A stretch of DNA of 64,000 bases from an uncultured Thiodictyon sp. (GTDB taxonomy: Bacteria; Pseudomonadota; Gammaproteobacteria; Chromatiales; Chromatiaceae), in assembly GCF_903946935.1 (NCBI RefSeq), contig NZ_CAJAXH010000196.1, positions 1-64,000 on the forward strand, given 5' to 3'. Under the pieces are notes generated by a model. That model had not been told where the DNA came from and ran no database searches. It saw nothing but the letters and a program-made list of their open reading frames with translations. A program made the translations under genes and the position numbers. Shown piece by piece: positions 47,307-56,311 of this stretch (the stretch's first letter is position 1; every line of letters begins with the position of its first letter).

Positions 47307-48881
47307 TCAGGCAGCCGGCCGACGCGACACCTCGATCTGCCCGACCGCGGCGAGCCCATCCGCGACGAGCTCCGGGCTCAGGCTGGGCGTCAGCCCACGC
47401 GGCTGGCGTGGATGCGGCGCAAACACCGGCCCGACCCGCTCCAGGTCGGCCTTGCTGCGATTGAAATAGCGCGCCGCCTGAATCGTCTTGGGGAGATTCT
47501 TCAGCACCTGCCACAGGCTCCAGCGATGTTGCCAAAGGCGTCGCGCGAAGCGCCGTCGGAAGCCCTTGCTATCATAGAAACGCCGGACCAGCGTGTTATA
47601 CAGTGCGTCCATCTGCGCACGCGACGCAAAGCCCTTCGGCAGGTAGGCAAAGTTGAGACAGTTCATGAGCCGCCAGTCCTCGTTGAACTCGCCCGATTCG
47701 CCGCCGACACACTCGTCCCAGATTGGCGCACCGTACAGGGGGCTGAACTTGCTCATATTCATGTCATCGAGCCCGAGCGACAGCATAAAATCGCTGGTCG
47801 CGGCGATCGTCTCCGGGGTCTCGCCGGGCAGCCCAAAGATGAATAGCCCCTTCGCCCTTAGCCCCGCGGCATGAATCTGCTCGACCGTCTGGCGGACCGC
47901 GTCCAAGCTGACCCCGGCCTTGTGCCGCTCCATCATGCCCGGAGCGGCCGACTCGATACCCATGGATACCATCACCGCACCGGCCCGCTGGAGCAGGCGC
48001 AACAGCGCGTCCGACGTATGGCCGGTGCGCACGGCGCAGTTGAAATTCATGCCCAACGGTTGCGCAATCAGCTGTTCGCACAGCGCGGTCACGCGCTCAC
48101 GTTGTGCCGTGAACAGATCGTCATAGAAATTGATGTGATGAACGCCAAAACGATCGCGCAGGTACTTCATGTGCTCGTAGACGTAAGCGGCGGAATTCGT
48201 CCGGTACCAGCGCTCGAACACCGTGCGGTCGCAGAACGAGCAGGTGTAAGGGCAGCCGCGGGACGTGACCATGGTCGCGCCGTACCGCTTGATAGAGGAG
48301 AACAACGGCAGATGATAACCGCGCGGGAAACCGGCGAGTTTTTCGTAAGCGGGAAACGGCAGGTCATCGAGGTCGAGGATGCGCTGCCGCCGGGGATTGA
48401 CAACGATATCCTCACCGCTGCGATAGCAGAGATTCGCGATCTCCCGGAGGTCGCGCTGCTCGGCCAAGTCCAGCAGCGTACCCTCGCCTTCGCCCAGGCA
48501 TAGGTAATCGATTTCCGGAAAGTGGCGCAGCAGTTCCCCGCCAATAGCGGAAACGTGTACATTGCCGAACACGATTTGGACCGCAGGACGGCTTGCCTTG
48601 ATCCGCGCCGCGAGCTCGAAGGCCGCCATGAAGCTGGAAGTGGTGGCCGAAAAACCGACCAATTTGGGATTCGTCGCCAAGATGATCTCGGTATTGGCGG
48701 CGAGCGAAGCGGGCGCGCCGGGACCGAGACAATCGTAAACCGCGCACGGATGCCCATGCTGCTCCAGGTAAGCCGCCAGTTGCAGGATGCCGAGCGGCGC
48801 CATGCGATTCGCCAGCAGCGAGAAATCCGGCTGCCCGGGTACGAAATTGAATCCAGCCGGGTGAACGAGGGTTATTCTCAT
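47307..48881 (-). CDS. B12-binding-domain radical SAM protein
   Basis: The 525-residue protein has an N-terminal cobalamin-binding-like Rossmann domain (about 1-145; lacking a clear DxHxxG) and a radical SAM domain with CPYTCSFC (C210, C214, C217). This is followed by MVSMGIESAAPGMMERHKAG and GLFIFGLPGETPETI. The C-terminal 110 residues are Arg-rich and helical. The ATG at 48881 starts directly at MRITLVHPAG, the usual N-terminus of the family. It is convergent with mtaB and divergent from the pigment cluster, and it may modify a lipid or polyketide-like product there (inference). Confidence 0.85.
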   Translation of the reverse strand: MRITLVHPAGFNFVPGQPDFSLLANRMAPLGILQLAAYLEQHGHPCAVYDCLGPGAPASLAANTEIILATNPKLVGFSATTSSFMAAFELAARIKASRPAVQIVFGNVHVSAIGGELLRHFPEIDYLCLGEGEGTLLDLAEQRDLREIANLCYRSGEDIVVNPRRQRILDLDDLPFPAYEKLAGFPRGYHLPLFSSIKRYGATMVTSRGCPYTCSFCDRTVFERWYRTNSAAYVYEHMKYLRDRFGVHHINFYDDLFTAQRERVTALCEQLIAQPLGMNFNCAVRTGHTSDALLRLLQRAGAVMVSMGIESAAPGMMERHKAGVSLDAVRQTVEQIHAAGLRAKGLFIFGLPGETPETIAATSDFMLSLGLDDMNMSKFSPLYGAPIWDECVGGESGEFNEDWRLMNCLNFAYLPKGFASRAQMDALYNTLVRRFYDSKGFRRRFARRLWQHRWSLWQVLKNLPKTIQAARYFNRSKADLERVGPVFAPHPRQPRGLTPSLSPELVADGLAAVGQIEVSRRPAA

Positions 48882-49403
48882 ATCGGCACCAAAGCGAACG
48901 TTGGCGGCCGCGAATGCTGCCGCATTGCCTCGTGTGGACATTCTGCAACGGTCGCTGGGCCGCCGCACCCTGGGGCGCGACGGCAGCGCTTCCCGATTTG
49001 CTGCATGTTCGGCCTCAGGCTCGCCCCGACTAACCTGGCGCCGCCTATTTCACTAGCGTGAAACTGGAAATAATCCGCCTAACGCAGGGCCCTGCAAATC
49101 TACCTTTGTCATCGCAATGCTTACGATATGATCGATTATTTTACAAAACCTTAGCAGTCACGTGAAGCGCCGATGAAGCGCTGCCATCCGCCCCGGCAGC
49201 CGCCAAAATCGCGCGCCGCGGGGCGCGCACGAGAGAGTTTAGGCGGCGTTGGTTATCGAGTAAACTAGCACTCACGGTTCGATCTGGGTTGCCCACAATA
49301 CGAACGCATCGGGTTGCCACTAACCCACAGCACCGCGCCGGCGCAGACGGTTGGCGCTGCACCTGCGGCGGCGGCCGCGATCCCAAGTAGCTGCGAAACC
49401 ACC
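48882..49403. other. Divergent control region of the pigment cluster
   Basis: No gene is supported in these 522 bases. Notable sites are the dyad TTTCACTAGCGTGAAA (49048-49063), the perfect palindrome GCAGGGCCCTGC (49084-49095), and a possible rightward promoter TTTGTC (49105-49110) with TATGAT (49127-49132) at 16 bases. The last lies about 270 bases upstream of the ACP start. The central part is AT-rich compared with the neighbours. It presumably drives both the radical SAM gene and the polyene operon. Confidence 0.5.
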
Positions 49404-49673
49404 ATGACTGAAGCCCATTGTGAACTGCAAAGCGAGGTCGCCCGACTGATCGTCGACGCCCTCAATCTCGACATCAAGCCGGAAGCGATTCAACCCGAGG
49501 CCCGCCTTTACGGTGAGGGACTGGGACTCGATTCAATCGACATTCTGGAAGTGGCCCTGGTCGTGTCCAAGCGCTTCGGCTTTCAGTTGCGTACAGACAG
49601 TGCGGACAATGCCCGAATCTTCGGCTCTCTCGCCAGTCTCACCGAGCACATCGCGGCGGCCCGGACACAATGA
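49404..49673 (+). CDS. Acyl carrier protein of the aryl polyene cluster
   Basis: The 89-residue protein carries the phosphopantetheine attachment motif GLGLDSIDILE with Ser44, on the expected helix II, after a helix I of LQSEVARLIVDALNLDI. It is the first gene of the rightward polyene operon (16 bases before the AMP-ligase gene). In aryl polyene and xanthomonadin pathways this ACP accepts the hydroxybenzoyl starter and carries the growing chain. The ATG at 49404 is preferred over the earlier in-frame ATG because the upstream residues are low complexity. Confidence 0.9.
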   Translation: MTEAHCELQSEVARLIVDALNLDIKPEAIQPEARLYGEGLGLDSIDILEVALVVSKRFGFQLRTDSADNARIFGSLASLTEHIAAARTQ

Positions 49674-49689
49674 GCCTTGACCCCGAATC

Positions 49690-51054
49690 ATGTCGACACT
49701 GCCGCTGATTGCCCATCGCTGCCCTGACGCCAGCGTGGCCTGGCGCGACGGCCTGCCGGTCAGCGCCCGGCAGTTTCTCAGCGACGTCGATCAGGTCGCC
49801 GGATTGCTGCCCGCCGGGCGCAACGTGCTTAACCTATGCCGCGACCGCTACCGCTTTGCCGTGACCCTGGCGGCCTGTATCGTCAGCGCCCGGGTCAGCC
49901 TATTGCCATCCACCTACACCCCGGAAATGGTCAGGCAGATGCGGCGCATTGCCCCCGATGTCTTTTGCGTCGCCGACCAGGAGGCCCCCGGGGTCGACTT
50001 GCCCGTTTTCCACTATCCCGACCGACTGCCGACCTCCGGTGCCGACCTCGCGATCCCCAACATCGCTGGCGAACAGGTCGTCGCGCAGGTGTTTACATCC
50101 GGTTCCACGGGCCTGCCGGAGCCCCATCTCAAACGCTGGGGCAGCCTGGTGCGCAACGTGCGTGCGGAGGCGCAACGACTCGGTCTCACCCGCGGCTACG
50201 CCATGGTCGCAACCGTGCCGGCCCAGCACATGTATGGACTGGAATCCACCGTGCTGATGCCCTTGCAGAGCGGTGGCGCACTGCATGCCACGCGGCCCTT
50301 TTTTCCGGCCGACATCTGCGCGGCGCTGGCGTCCCTACCCCGACCGCGCCTGCTGGTCACAACCCCGTACCACCTGCGCACCCTGCTGGCGGAGTCAGCC
50401 AAGGTTCCGGCCGCCGACCTGCTGCTGTCGGCCACCGCGCCCCTGGCGCGCGACTTGGCGCACGCGGCCGAGACCCGTTTCGCCGCCCCCTTGGTGGAAA
50501 TTTACGGCTGTACCGAGACCGGCCAGATTGCCTCCCGACGCACCACCAGTGGCGCCGCCTGGCAGACCTTCGCCGATATCCGCCTGCGTTGCGAGGGGGA
50601 GCGGGTCTGGGCCGAGGGCGGGCACGTCGCGACGCCGACACCGCTGGGCGACGTCATTGAACTGGTGGACGCGGACCCAACGCGGTTTTTGCTGCACGGC
50701 CGCCATGCCGATCTGGTCAACATCGCCGGCAAGAGGTCCTCGCTGGGTTATCTCAACTACCAGCTCAACGCCATTACTGGGGTGCTGGACGGCGTTTTTA
50801 TTGCGCCGCTGGACGGCGACGATCGCGCCATGGAAGGCATCCGCCGCCTGATGGCCGTGGTGGTGGCACCGGGGTTGACGTCGGCGGACATCATGCAGGC
50901 GCTGCGCCAACGCATCGATCCGGTGTTTCTGCCGCGGCCGCTGCTGTTCGTGGATGAGCTGCCGCGCAATGCCACCGGCAAGTTGCCCGAGCACGCGGCG
51001 CAGGCGCTGCTGGCGCGCGTGCGGTCGCCAATGACAACGGACCTAAAGCGATGA
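49690..51054 (+). CDS. AMP-dependent ligase (acyl-ACP/acyl-CoA synthetase) of the pigment cluster
   Basis: The 454-residue ANL-superfamily adenylating enzyme has motifs A3 SGSTG (137-141), A5 YGCTETG (272-278), A8 GRHADLVNIAGKRS (337-350) and the C-terminal catalytic NATGK (K431). By its position next to the ACP it is expected to load a 3- or 4-hydroxybenzoate starter, made by the chorismatase at 62090-63130. The stop overlaps the region before the dehydratase gene. Confidence 0.9.
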   Translation: MSTLPLIAHRCPDASVAWRDGLPVSARQFLSDVDQVAGLLPAGRNVLNLCRDRYRFAVTLAACIVSARVSLLPSTYTPEMVRQMRRIAPDVFCVADQEAPGVDLPVFHYPDRLPTSGADLAIPNIAGEQVVAQVFTSGSTGLPEPHLKRWGSLVRNVRAEAQRLGLTRGYAMVATVPAQHMYGLESTVLMPLQSGGALHATRPFFPADICAALASLPRPRLLVTTPYHLRTLLAESAKVPAADLLLSATAPLARDLAHAAETRFAAPLVEIYGCTETGQIASRRTTSGAAWQTFADIRLRCEGERVWAEGGHVATPTPLGDVIELVDADPTRFLLHGRHADLVNIAGKRSSLGYLNYQLNAITGVLDGVFIAPLDGDDRAMEGIRRLMAVVVAPGLTSADIMQALRQRIDPVFLPRPLLFVDELPRNATGKLPEHAAQALLARVRSPMTTDLKR

Positions 51055-51071
51055 TACGTGAAAAAACAATG

Positions 51072-51087
51072 CTCACGCCAAGGCGCC
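51072..51087. repeat. Solo half-arm of family A repeat inside the polyene operon
   Basis: CTCACGCCAAGGCGCC matches the outer 16 bases of the family A left arm, without a partner arm nearby. It lies between the AMP-ligase stop (51054) and the dehydratase start (51122), the only such single arm in the window. Confidence 0.6.
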
Positions 51088-51121
51088 CGCCACTTTCAGC
51101 TTGCGGGGTGGTGCGGGCGCC

Positions 51122-51445
51122 ATGGCCGTTAGCCTGCCGCTGTCGGTGCTTGCCGATCACCCGGCCTATGCCGGTCATTTCCCCGGCCAACCCATCCTGC
51201 CGGGCGTCGTGCTGCTGGATGAGGTCCTGCATGCAGTGGCGGTACGGCTGGGACTCGGGGACGCCGTCGGCGAGATCAAGTCGGCGAAGTTGGTGCGCCC
51301 GGTCACGCCGGGAGAGCCCTTGAGCCTCAACTATGTCCAGACGGCAGCGGGTGTTTTCCGCTTCGAGGTCATGGCCGGCGAACGCTTGGCCGCCAGCGGT
51401 GTCGTTGCCTTTGCGGCGACTGGTGTGGCCGGTGGGGCGCAGTGA
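51122..51445 (+). CDS. FabZ-like hotdog 3-hydroxyacyl-ACP dehydratase (ApeI-type)
   Basis: The 107-residue hotdog protein opens with PAYAGHFPGQPILPGVVLLDEV, the FabA/FabZ active-site signature in which the His of GHFPG acts in dehydration. It is likely to remove water during polyene chain elongation, forming the conjugated double bonds. The product is short for a FabZ (about 140), with only about 10 residues before the motif. ATG 51122 is used; a TTG start 21 bases upstream is possible. The gene overlaps the acyltransferase start. Confidence 0.82.
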   Translation: MAVSLPLSVLADHPAYAGHFPGQPILPGVVLLDEVLHAVAVRLGLGDAVGEIKSAKLVRPVTPGEPLSLNYVQTAAGVFRFEVMAGERLAASGVVAFAATGVAGGAQ

Positions 51446-52371
51446 GCGCTCCCAACCCGGCCGAGTGGGTGCGGCGCCCGGAGCGCAGCAACATGGCCAT
51501 GCTGCGCGTGATGACGTGGATCTCGCTGCGGCTGGGGCGCCGCATCGCGCGCGCCCTGCTGTTCGGCGTAAGCCTTTACTTCCTGCTGTTTGCCACGGCC
51601 GCCCGCCGTGCCTCGCGCGCCTATCTGCGGCGCGCCCTGGGGCGGACACCGCGTCTGCGCGAACTGTTTTGGCACTTTCACACCTTCGCCTCCTGCACCC
51701 ACGACCGCATTTACCTGCTCAATGAGCGCTTCGATCTATTCGCTATCCAGGTGCATGGCGCGGCGGCGCTGGAGACCGTGCTGGCCGCCGGTCGGGGCGC
51801 CTTTTTGCTCGGCGCCCATGCGGGCAGCTTTGAGGTGGTCCGCGCGGTCGGTCGGCAGCGCCCGGGGCTACGGATTGGCATGGTGATGTACGAGAAGAAT
51901 GCCATTAAGATCAATTCCGCCTTGGCCGCCATCAACCCGACAGCGGTGCAGGACATCATCCCCCTGGGCCAACTCGATTCCATGCTCCAGGTGCAGGCCC
52001 GGCTGGACGAGGGGATGGTGCTGGGGGTGTTGGCCGATCGGACCTTGGACGATGCGCCCACCCTGCCAGTGCAATTTCTTGGGTCGTCGGCCCCATTTCC
52101 TCTCGGTCCCATGCGCCTGGCGGCCATCCTCAGGCGTCCGGTGCTCTTCATGACTGGCCTGCATCTGGGCGGCAACCGCTATTGCATTCATTTCGAGCCC
52201 CTGGCGGATTTCACCGGCATCGAGCGCACCGGACGCGATGCGGCCATCCGTGAGGCGGTCGCCGCCTATGCCGCCAGTCTGGCGCGGCATTGTCGCGAAG
52301 CGCCATACAACTGGTTTAATTTCTTTGATTTTTGGCGCCTACCCGCGGGTAGCGGGCGCGACGCCGCATGA
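51442..52371 (+). CDS. LpxL/HtrB-family acyltransferase
   Basis: The 309-residue protein resembles lipid A lauroyl/myristoyl acyltransferases. It has an N-terminal membrane anchor (ALLFGVSLYFLLFATA), an HxxxxE-like segment GAHAGSFEVVRAVG, and GLHLGGNRYCIHFEPL. In aryl polyene clusters such enzymes attach the polyene to a membrane lipid. It starts with GTG overlapping the dehydratase stop (GTGA) and ends overlapping the LolA-like gene (ATGA). Confidence 0.88.
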   Translation: MSAPNPAEWVRRPERSNMAMLRVMTWISLRLGRRIARALLFGVSLYFLLFATAARRASRAYLRRALGRTPRLRELFWHFHTFASCTHDRIYLLNERFDLFAIQVHGAAALETVLAAGRGAFLLGAHAGSFEVVRAVGRQRPGLRIGMVMYEKNAIKINSALAAINPTAVQDIIPLGQLDSMLQVQARLDEGMVLGVLADRTLDDAPTLPVQFLGSSAPFPLGPMRLAAILRRPVLFMTGLHLGGNRYCIHFEPLADFTGIERTGRDAAIREAVAAYAASLARHCREAPYNWFNFFDFWRLPAGSGRDAA

Positions 52372-52961
52372 TCCGCGGGATGCAGCGATTGTTCAGGAGG
52401 GCGATACTGCACAGTATTTTGCTCGGGTGCAGTCTGTCGGCGCAGGCCGCCCAGTTCACCATCGGCGAACTCATGGCTACACTGGCGAACCGCCACGATG
52501 GGGTAGCCACCTTCACCGAGACGAAATACCTCGCCATCCTGGACCTGCCGGTCGAGTCGTCCGGCGAACTTCTATTCGCCCCACCCGCCCGTCTGGAAAA
52601 ACGCACGCTTAAGCCGAAGGTCGAAACCCTGGCGCTGGATGGCGAGGTACTCACCGTCGTGAGCCAGACCCAGCGTCATGTGCTGCAACTCAAGGATTAT
52701 CCCGAAGTGGCAGGGATCGTCGAGAGCCTGCGCGCCATCCTGACCGGCGACCGCCAGGCATTGGAACGGCTCTATCGACTCAAACTCGAAGGCAGTCCGC
52801 AGCGTTGGGCGCTGGAGCTCAAACCGCTGGACGCCGCAGTGGGCTGGTCGATCGCCCGCATCCGCGTGGAGGGCACCGGCGATGAGGTCCGCTCGGTCGA
52901 GATCCAGCAGACCGACGGCGATCGTTCGGTGATGAGGGTGCAGAAGGGCGTCTCGCCATGA
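52368..52961 (+). CDS. LolA-like outer membrane carrier protein of the pigment cluster
   Basis: The 197-residue protein has a signal peptide (LHSILLGCSLSAQA, cleavage after AQA) and LolA-family features: FTIGELMATLANRHDGVATFTETKYLAILDLPVESSGELLFAPPARLEKRT in place of the LolA beta-sheet start. It is divergent from the canonical LolA at 28495. In aryl polyene clusters, LolA-like periplasmic proteins with MMPL exporters move the pigment to the outer membrane. It is coupled to the MMPL gene (ATGA). Confidence 0.85.
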   Translation: MIRGMQRLFRRAILHSILLGCSLSAQAAQFTIGELMATLANRHDGVATFTETKYLAILDLPVESSGELLFAPPARLEKRTLKPKVETLALDGEVLTVVSQTQRHVLQLKDYPEVAGIVESLRAILTGDRQALERLYRLKLEGSPQRWALELKPLDAAVGWSIARIRVEGTGDEVRSVEIQQTDGDRSVMRVQKGVSP

Positions 52962-55318
52962 GGCAAGGCGGCAGGGTCGCGATCGTCCTCTGGCTGGGAT
53001 TGCTGGGCGGGTGTCTATGGGTGGCGATGCGGACACACTACACGGCTGACTTGTCGGCCTTTTTGCCGGGAAGGCCGACTGCGGAACAGCAACTGCTCAT
53101 CGACCAACTCAAGTCCGGCGTCACCTCCCGCCTGATCCTGATTGGCATCGAGGGGGGCGATCGTGCGGCCCGGGCCCGGGTCTCGCGCGCGCTGGCCGCG
53201 CGCCTGCGCGCCGATCGGCAATTTCTGCATATTGCCAATGGCGAGACCCAGAGCCTGGAACGCGACCGCCAGGTCCTGCTTGCGAACCGCTATCTGTTGA
53301 GCCCGGCCATGACGGCCGATCGCTTCACGGTGGCGGGTCTGCGTGCCGGCGTCGCCGACAGCATCGATCTGCTTGCCACCTCGGCGGGGCTCTTCAGCAA
53401 GGCCTTGCTGCCGCGCGACCCCACCGGCGAGTTCATGCAACTGCTCGACGCCATGGGGAGCGGCCACCGGCCACCAACGGCCGACGGCGTCTGGGTGTCA
53501 CGCGACGGCAACCGGGCCCTGCTCCTGGCCCGCACCCGTGCCGAAGGGGCGGACACAAACGGACAGTCCATGGCGGTCGTGACCATCCGGGCCGCCTTTG
53601 CAGCGGTGTCCGCGCCCGGCCTGCGGCTCGCGCTGACCGGCCCCGGCCCCTTCTCCGTGGCGGCCCGCGCCACCATCAGACACGAGGTGCTCGCCCTCTC
53701 CGGGCTCGGCAGCCTGATCATCATCGGCCTGCTGCTGCTGGTCTATCGTTCGCCCATGGCGTTGCTGCTGGGCTTGTTGCCGGTACTCTCCGGCGCCGTG
53801 GCCGCCATCGCGGCGGTCAGTCTGGCGTTTGGCATGGTGCATGGTCTCACCCTTGGCTTTGGCATCGCGCTCATCGGCGAGGCGGTCGACTATTCCACCT
53901 ACCTGCTCATGCAGTCCGAACGCACGAGCGGCGCCGCCGGCACGTCCCCCAGCGCGACCCCCAGCACGACCCAGGCCCACTGGAACGCGGCCTTCTGGCC
54001 GACGATCCGCATCGGCGTGCTGACCTCCGTCATCGGCTTTGCCTCGCTGCTCTTTTCCAGCTTCCCCGGCCTGTCCCAGTTGGGCCTGTTTGCGATCGCC
54101 GGTTTGGTCACGGCCGCGCTGGTGACCCGTTTCGTCCTGCCCATCCTCCTGCCGCGTGACCTGCGGGTGCGCGATGTCACGGCCTTTGGTCGCCGCCTGC
54201 AGGCCGGGGTCGAGCGGGTAGGGCGGCTGCGCCTACCCGTACTGGTCCTGTTCCTGGCCGCCGGCGGCGTGCTGCTGGCGAAGCATGACGATCTGTGGAA
54301 CCGGGAACTCGCGGCCCTGAGCCCGGTGTCGGGCGCCGACCAGGCCCTCGACATGACCATGCGCGCCGACCTGGGCGCCCCGGACGTGCGCTATCTGGTG
54401 GTCGTGAGCGCCGCCGAGCGCGAGGCGGCCCTGGCCGCGAGTGAAGCGGTCGCGGTCACGTTGAAGCGGCTGCAAGCCGCCGGGACCATCCAGGGTTTCG
54501 AGAGCCCCGCCGCCTATCTGCCCAGCCAGGCGGTGCAGCGCCGGCGCCAGTTGAGCCTGCCGCCCGACGCCGAACTGCGCCGACGCTTCACTGCGGCCAT
54601 TGCCGGACTGCCCCTGCGACCGCATTGCTGCGAGCCGTTTTTTGCGGAGGTGGCGAAGGCGCGCAGCCAGGCGACCCTGACCCCGGACGACCTCCAGGGC
54701 ACGTCCCTGGCAGAGGCTGTGGATGCCCTGCTGATGCAGTCGCGGGGGCGCTGGACCGCCTTGCTACCGCTGCGCGTCGCGGGCACCGAGCGCCTCGACG
54801 CGCAGGACCTGCGGCTGGCGCTGGCCCAGACCGGACTGGCAGATGTCTATTTTATCGATCTCAAAGGCGCGGCCGACCACCTTTACGCGGGCTATCTGCA
54901 CGAGGCCAGCGCGCTCTCGCTGGCCGGCCTGGCCGCCATCCTGGGCCTGCTCTTCGTGACCACCCGCTCGCCGGGTCGGGTGTTGCGCATCGCCGCCCCG
55001 CTGGCGATGGCCGTGGCCGTGACCATCGCCGGCCTGGTCCTGGCCGGTCAGCAACTGACCATTTTGCACTTGGTGGGCATGTTGCTGGTGGTGGCGGTGG
55101 GTTCCAACTACGCCTTGTTCTTCGACCAGGGGGCGGTGGCGGGGGGGATGTCTGCGCGGGTCCTGGCGTCCCTCGTGGTCGCCGTCGGCACGACCGTGGC
55201 CGGTTTTGGTATTCTGGGCTTTTCCAGCGTGCCGGTACTCAAGGCGGTCGGCTGCACCGTGGGGCCGGGCGCGCTGCTGGCCCTGGCCTTTTCCGCCATC
55301 CTGACGCGCCGCCCATGA
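52958..55318 (+). CDS. MMPL/RND-family exporter
   Basis: The 786-residue inner membrane protein shows the duplicated MMPL layout. It has one N-terminal segment, a periplasmic loop, five to six segments (about residues 240-420, including GLTLGFGIALIGEAVDYSTYLLMQ), a second segment near 430, a second loop, and a final bundle (about 650-780; MLLVVAVGSNYALFFDQG). Homologues export xanthomonadin and other aryl polyenes. The stop overlaps the deacetylase start (ATGA). Confidence 0.92.
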   Translation: MRQGGRVAIVLWLGLLGGCLWVAMRTHYTADLSAFLPGRPTAEQQLLIDQLKSGVTSRLILIGIEGGDRAARARVSRALAARLRADRQFLHIANGETQSLERDRQVLLANRYLLSPAMTADRFTVAGLRAGVADSIDLLATSAGLFSKALLPRDPTGEFMQLLDAMGSGHRPPTADGVWVSRDGNRALLLARTRAEGADTNGQSMAVVTIRAAFAAVSAPGLRLALTGPGPFSVAARATIRHEVLALSGLGSLIIIGLLLLVYRSPMALLLGLLPVLSGAVAAIAAVSLAFGMVHGLTLGFGIALIGEAVDYSTYLLMQSERTSGAAGTSPSATPSTTQAHWNAAFWPTIRIGVLTSVIGFASLLFSSFPGLSQLGLFAIAGLVTAALVTRFVLPILLPRDLRVRDVTAFGRRLQAGVERVGRLRLPVLVLFLAAGGVLLAKHDDLWNRELAALSPVSGADQALDMTMRADLGAPDVRYLVVVSAAEREAALAASEAVAVTLKRLQAAGTIQGFESPAAYLPSQAVQRRRQLSLPPDAELRRRFTAAIAGLPLRPHCCEPFFAEVAKARSQATLTPDDLQGTSLAEAVDALLMQSRGRWTALLPLRVAGTERLDAQDLRLALAQTGLADVYFIDLKGAADHLYAGYLHEASALSLAGLAAILGLLFVTTRSPGRVLRIAAPLAMAVAVTIAGLVLAGQQLTILHLVGMLLVVAVGSNYALFFDQGAVAGGMSARVLASLVVAVGTTVAGFGILGFSSVPVLKAVGCTVGPGALLALAFSAILTRRP

Positions 55319-56148
55319 CGGTCCTGCCGCGCCCCCATGCCCGCCGCCAATGGCACCCCACGCCGCTCTTGCAGGCGACCTTCGCGCTGCACGCCGGGGT
55401 CTTGGGGGGGCTTGCGATGCAACCGCAATGGTGGCCCTGGGGTCTAGGTGCGTTGGCCGTCAACCACCTGACCCTGACCGCGGCGGGCCTCTGGCCGCGT
55501 AGCCGCAGCCTCGGTCCCAACTGGGTGCGACTACCGTCGGCGACGGCGCCGCGGTCGATCGCGATCACCATCGATGACGGCCCCGACCCGCAGGTGACGC
55601 CGGCGGTGCTCGACCTGCTCGGGCGCTACGATGCCCGCGCCACCTTTTTCTGTATCGGCGCGGTGGCGCAACGCTATCCCGAACTGTGCCGGGACATCGT
55701 TCGGCGGGGTCATGCCGTGGAAAACCACAGCCAGCACCATGTTCATCATTTCTCCATGCTCGGGCCGCGCCGCATGGCGCGCGAGATCGCAGCCGGTCAG
55801 GACAGCCTGACCGCCCTCACCGGGGAGCGGCCGCGTTTCTTTCGGCCGCCGGCCGGCCTGCGCAGCCCCTTTCTGGAGCCCATCTTGGCCCGGCATGGCC
55901 TGCATCTGGCCAGTTGGACCCGGCGGGGCTATGACACCCGCAACCGGGACGCGGATGAGGTGGTCCATCGCTTGACCCAGCGCCTCGCCCCCGGCGACAT
56001 CCTGCTGCTGCATGACGGTCATGCGGCCCGCACCCTGGCCGGTGTGCCCGTGATCCTGGCCGGTCTGCCCCGCGTTTTGGAGTTGGCGGCGGCCACCGGT
56101 CTGAAACCCATCACCCTGCGTTCCGCCCTGAGTATGTCCCCTCAATGA
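55315..56148 (+). CDS. Polysaccharide deacetylase (NodB) family protein
   Basis: The 277-residue product has two N-terminal membrane segments followed by a NodB domain: TIDDGPDP (D87, D88), HSQHH (H138, H142) and RPPAG (177-181), then LLLHDGH near the C-terminus. These are the metal-binding and catalytic motifs of carbohydrate esterase family 4. The ATG at 55315 is supported by the ATGA overlap with the exporter; its stop overlaps the next short frame. Its role in the cluster is not known. Confidence 0.88.
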   Translation: MTVLPRPHARRQWHPTPLLQATFALHAGVLGGLAMQPQWWPWGLGALAVNHLTLTAAGLWPRSRSLGPNWVRLPSATAPRSIAITIDDGPDPQVTPAVLDLLGRYDARATFFCIGAVAQRYPELCRDIVRRGHAVENHSQHHVHHFSMLGPRRMAREIAAGQDSLTALTGERPRFFRPPAGLRSPFLEPILARHGLHLASWTRRGYDTRNRDADEVVHRLTQRLAPGDILLLHDGHAARTLAGVPVILAGLPRVLELAAATGLKPITLRSALSMSPQ

Positions 56149-56276
56149 CCCTCAGCCCCGAAACCCTGCGCCGGCGCCTCATCGACCATACCTGCGAACC
56201 TTACCGGGCCGTCGGACGGTTTGCCTGCCATCTGCTGATTGCCCGGTTGGGCGAGCAGTCCGGCGCCGGGGCCTAG
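56145..56276 (+). pseudogene. Truncated N-terminus of a cluster methyltransferase
   Basis: A 43-codon frame starts at an ATG overlapping the deacetylase stop (ATGA) and ends at TAG. Its segment PYRAVGRFACHLLIARLG resembles the N-terminus of the class I SAM-dependent methyltransferases found at this position in aryl polyene clusters (pattern YR-aGRFA-hfArgKLggDp). The SAM-binding GxGxG motif and the rest are missing, and the ketosynthase gene begins 35 bases later. The most likely explanation is an internal deletion; a genuine small protein is possible but less likely. Confidence 0.45.
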
Positions 56277-56311
56277 ATCAGAGCAACCTTCAGCATGCCA
56301 GTGTCCTCCTT

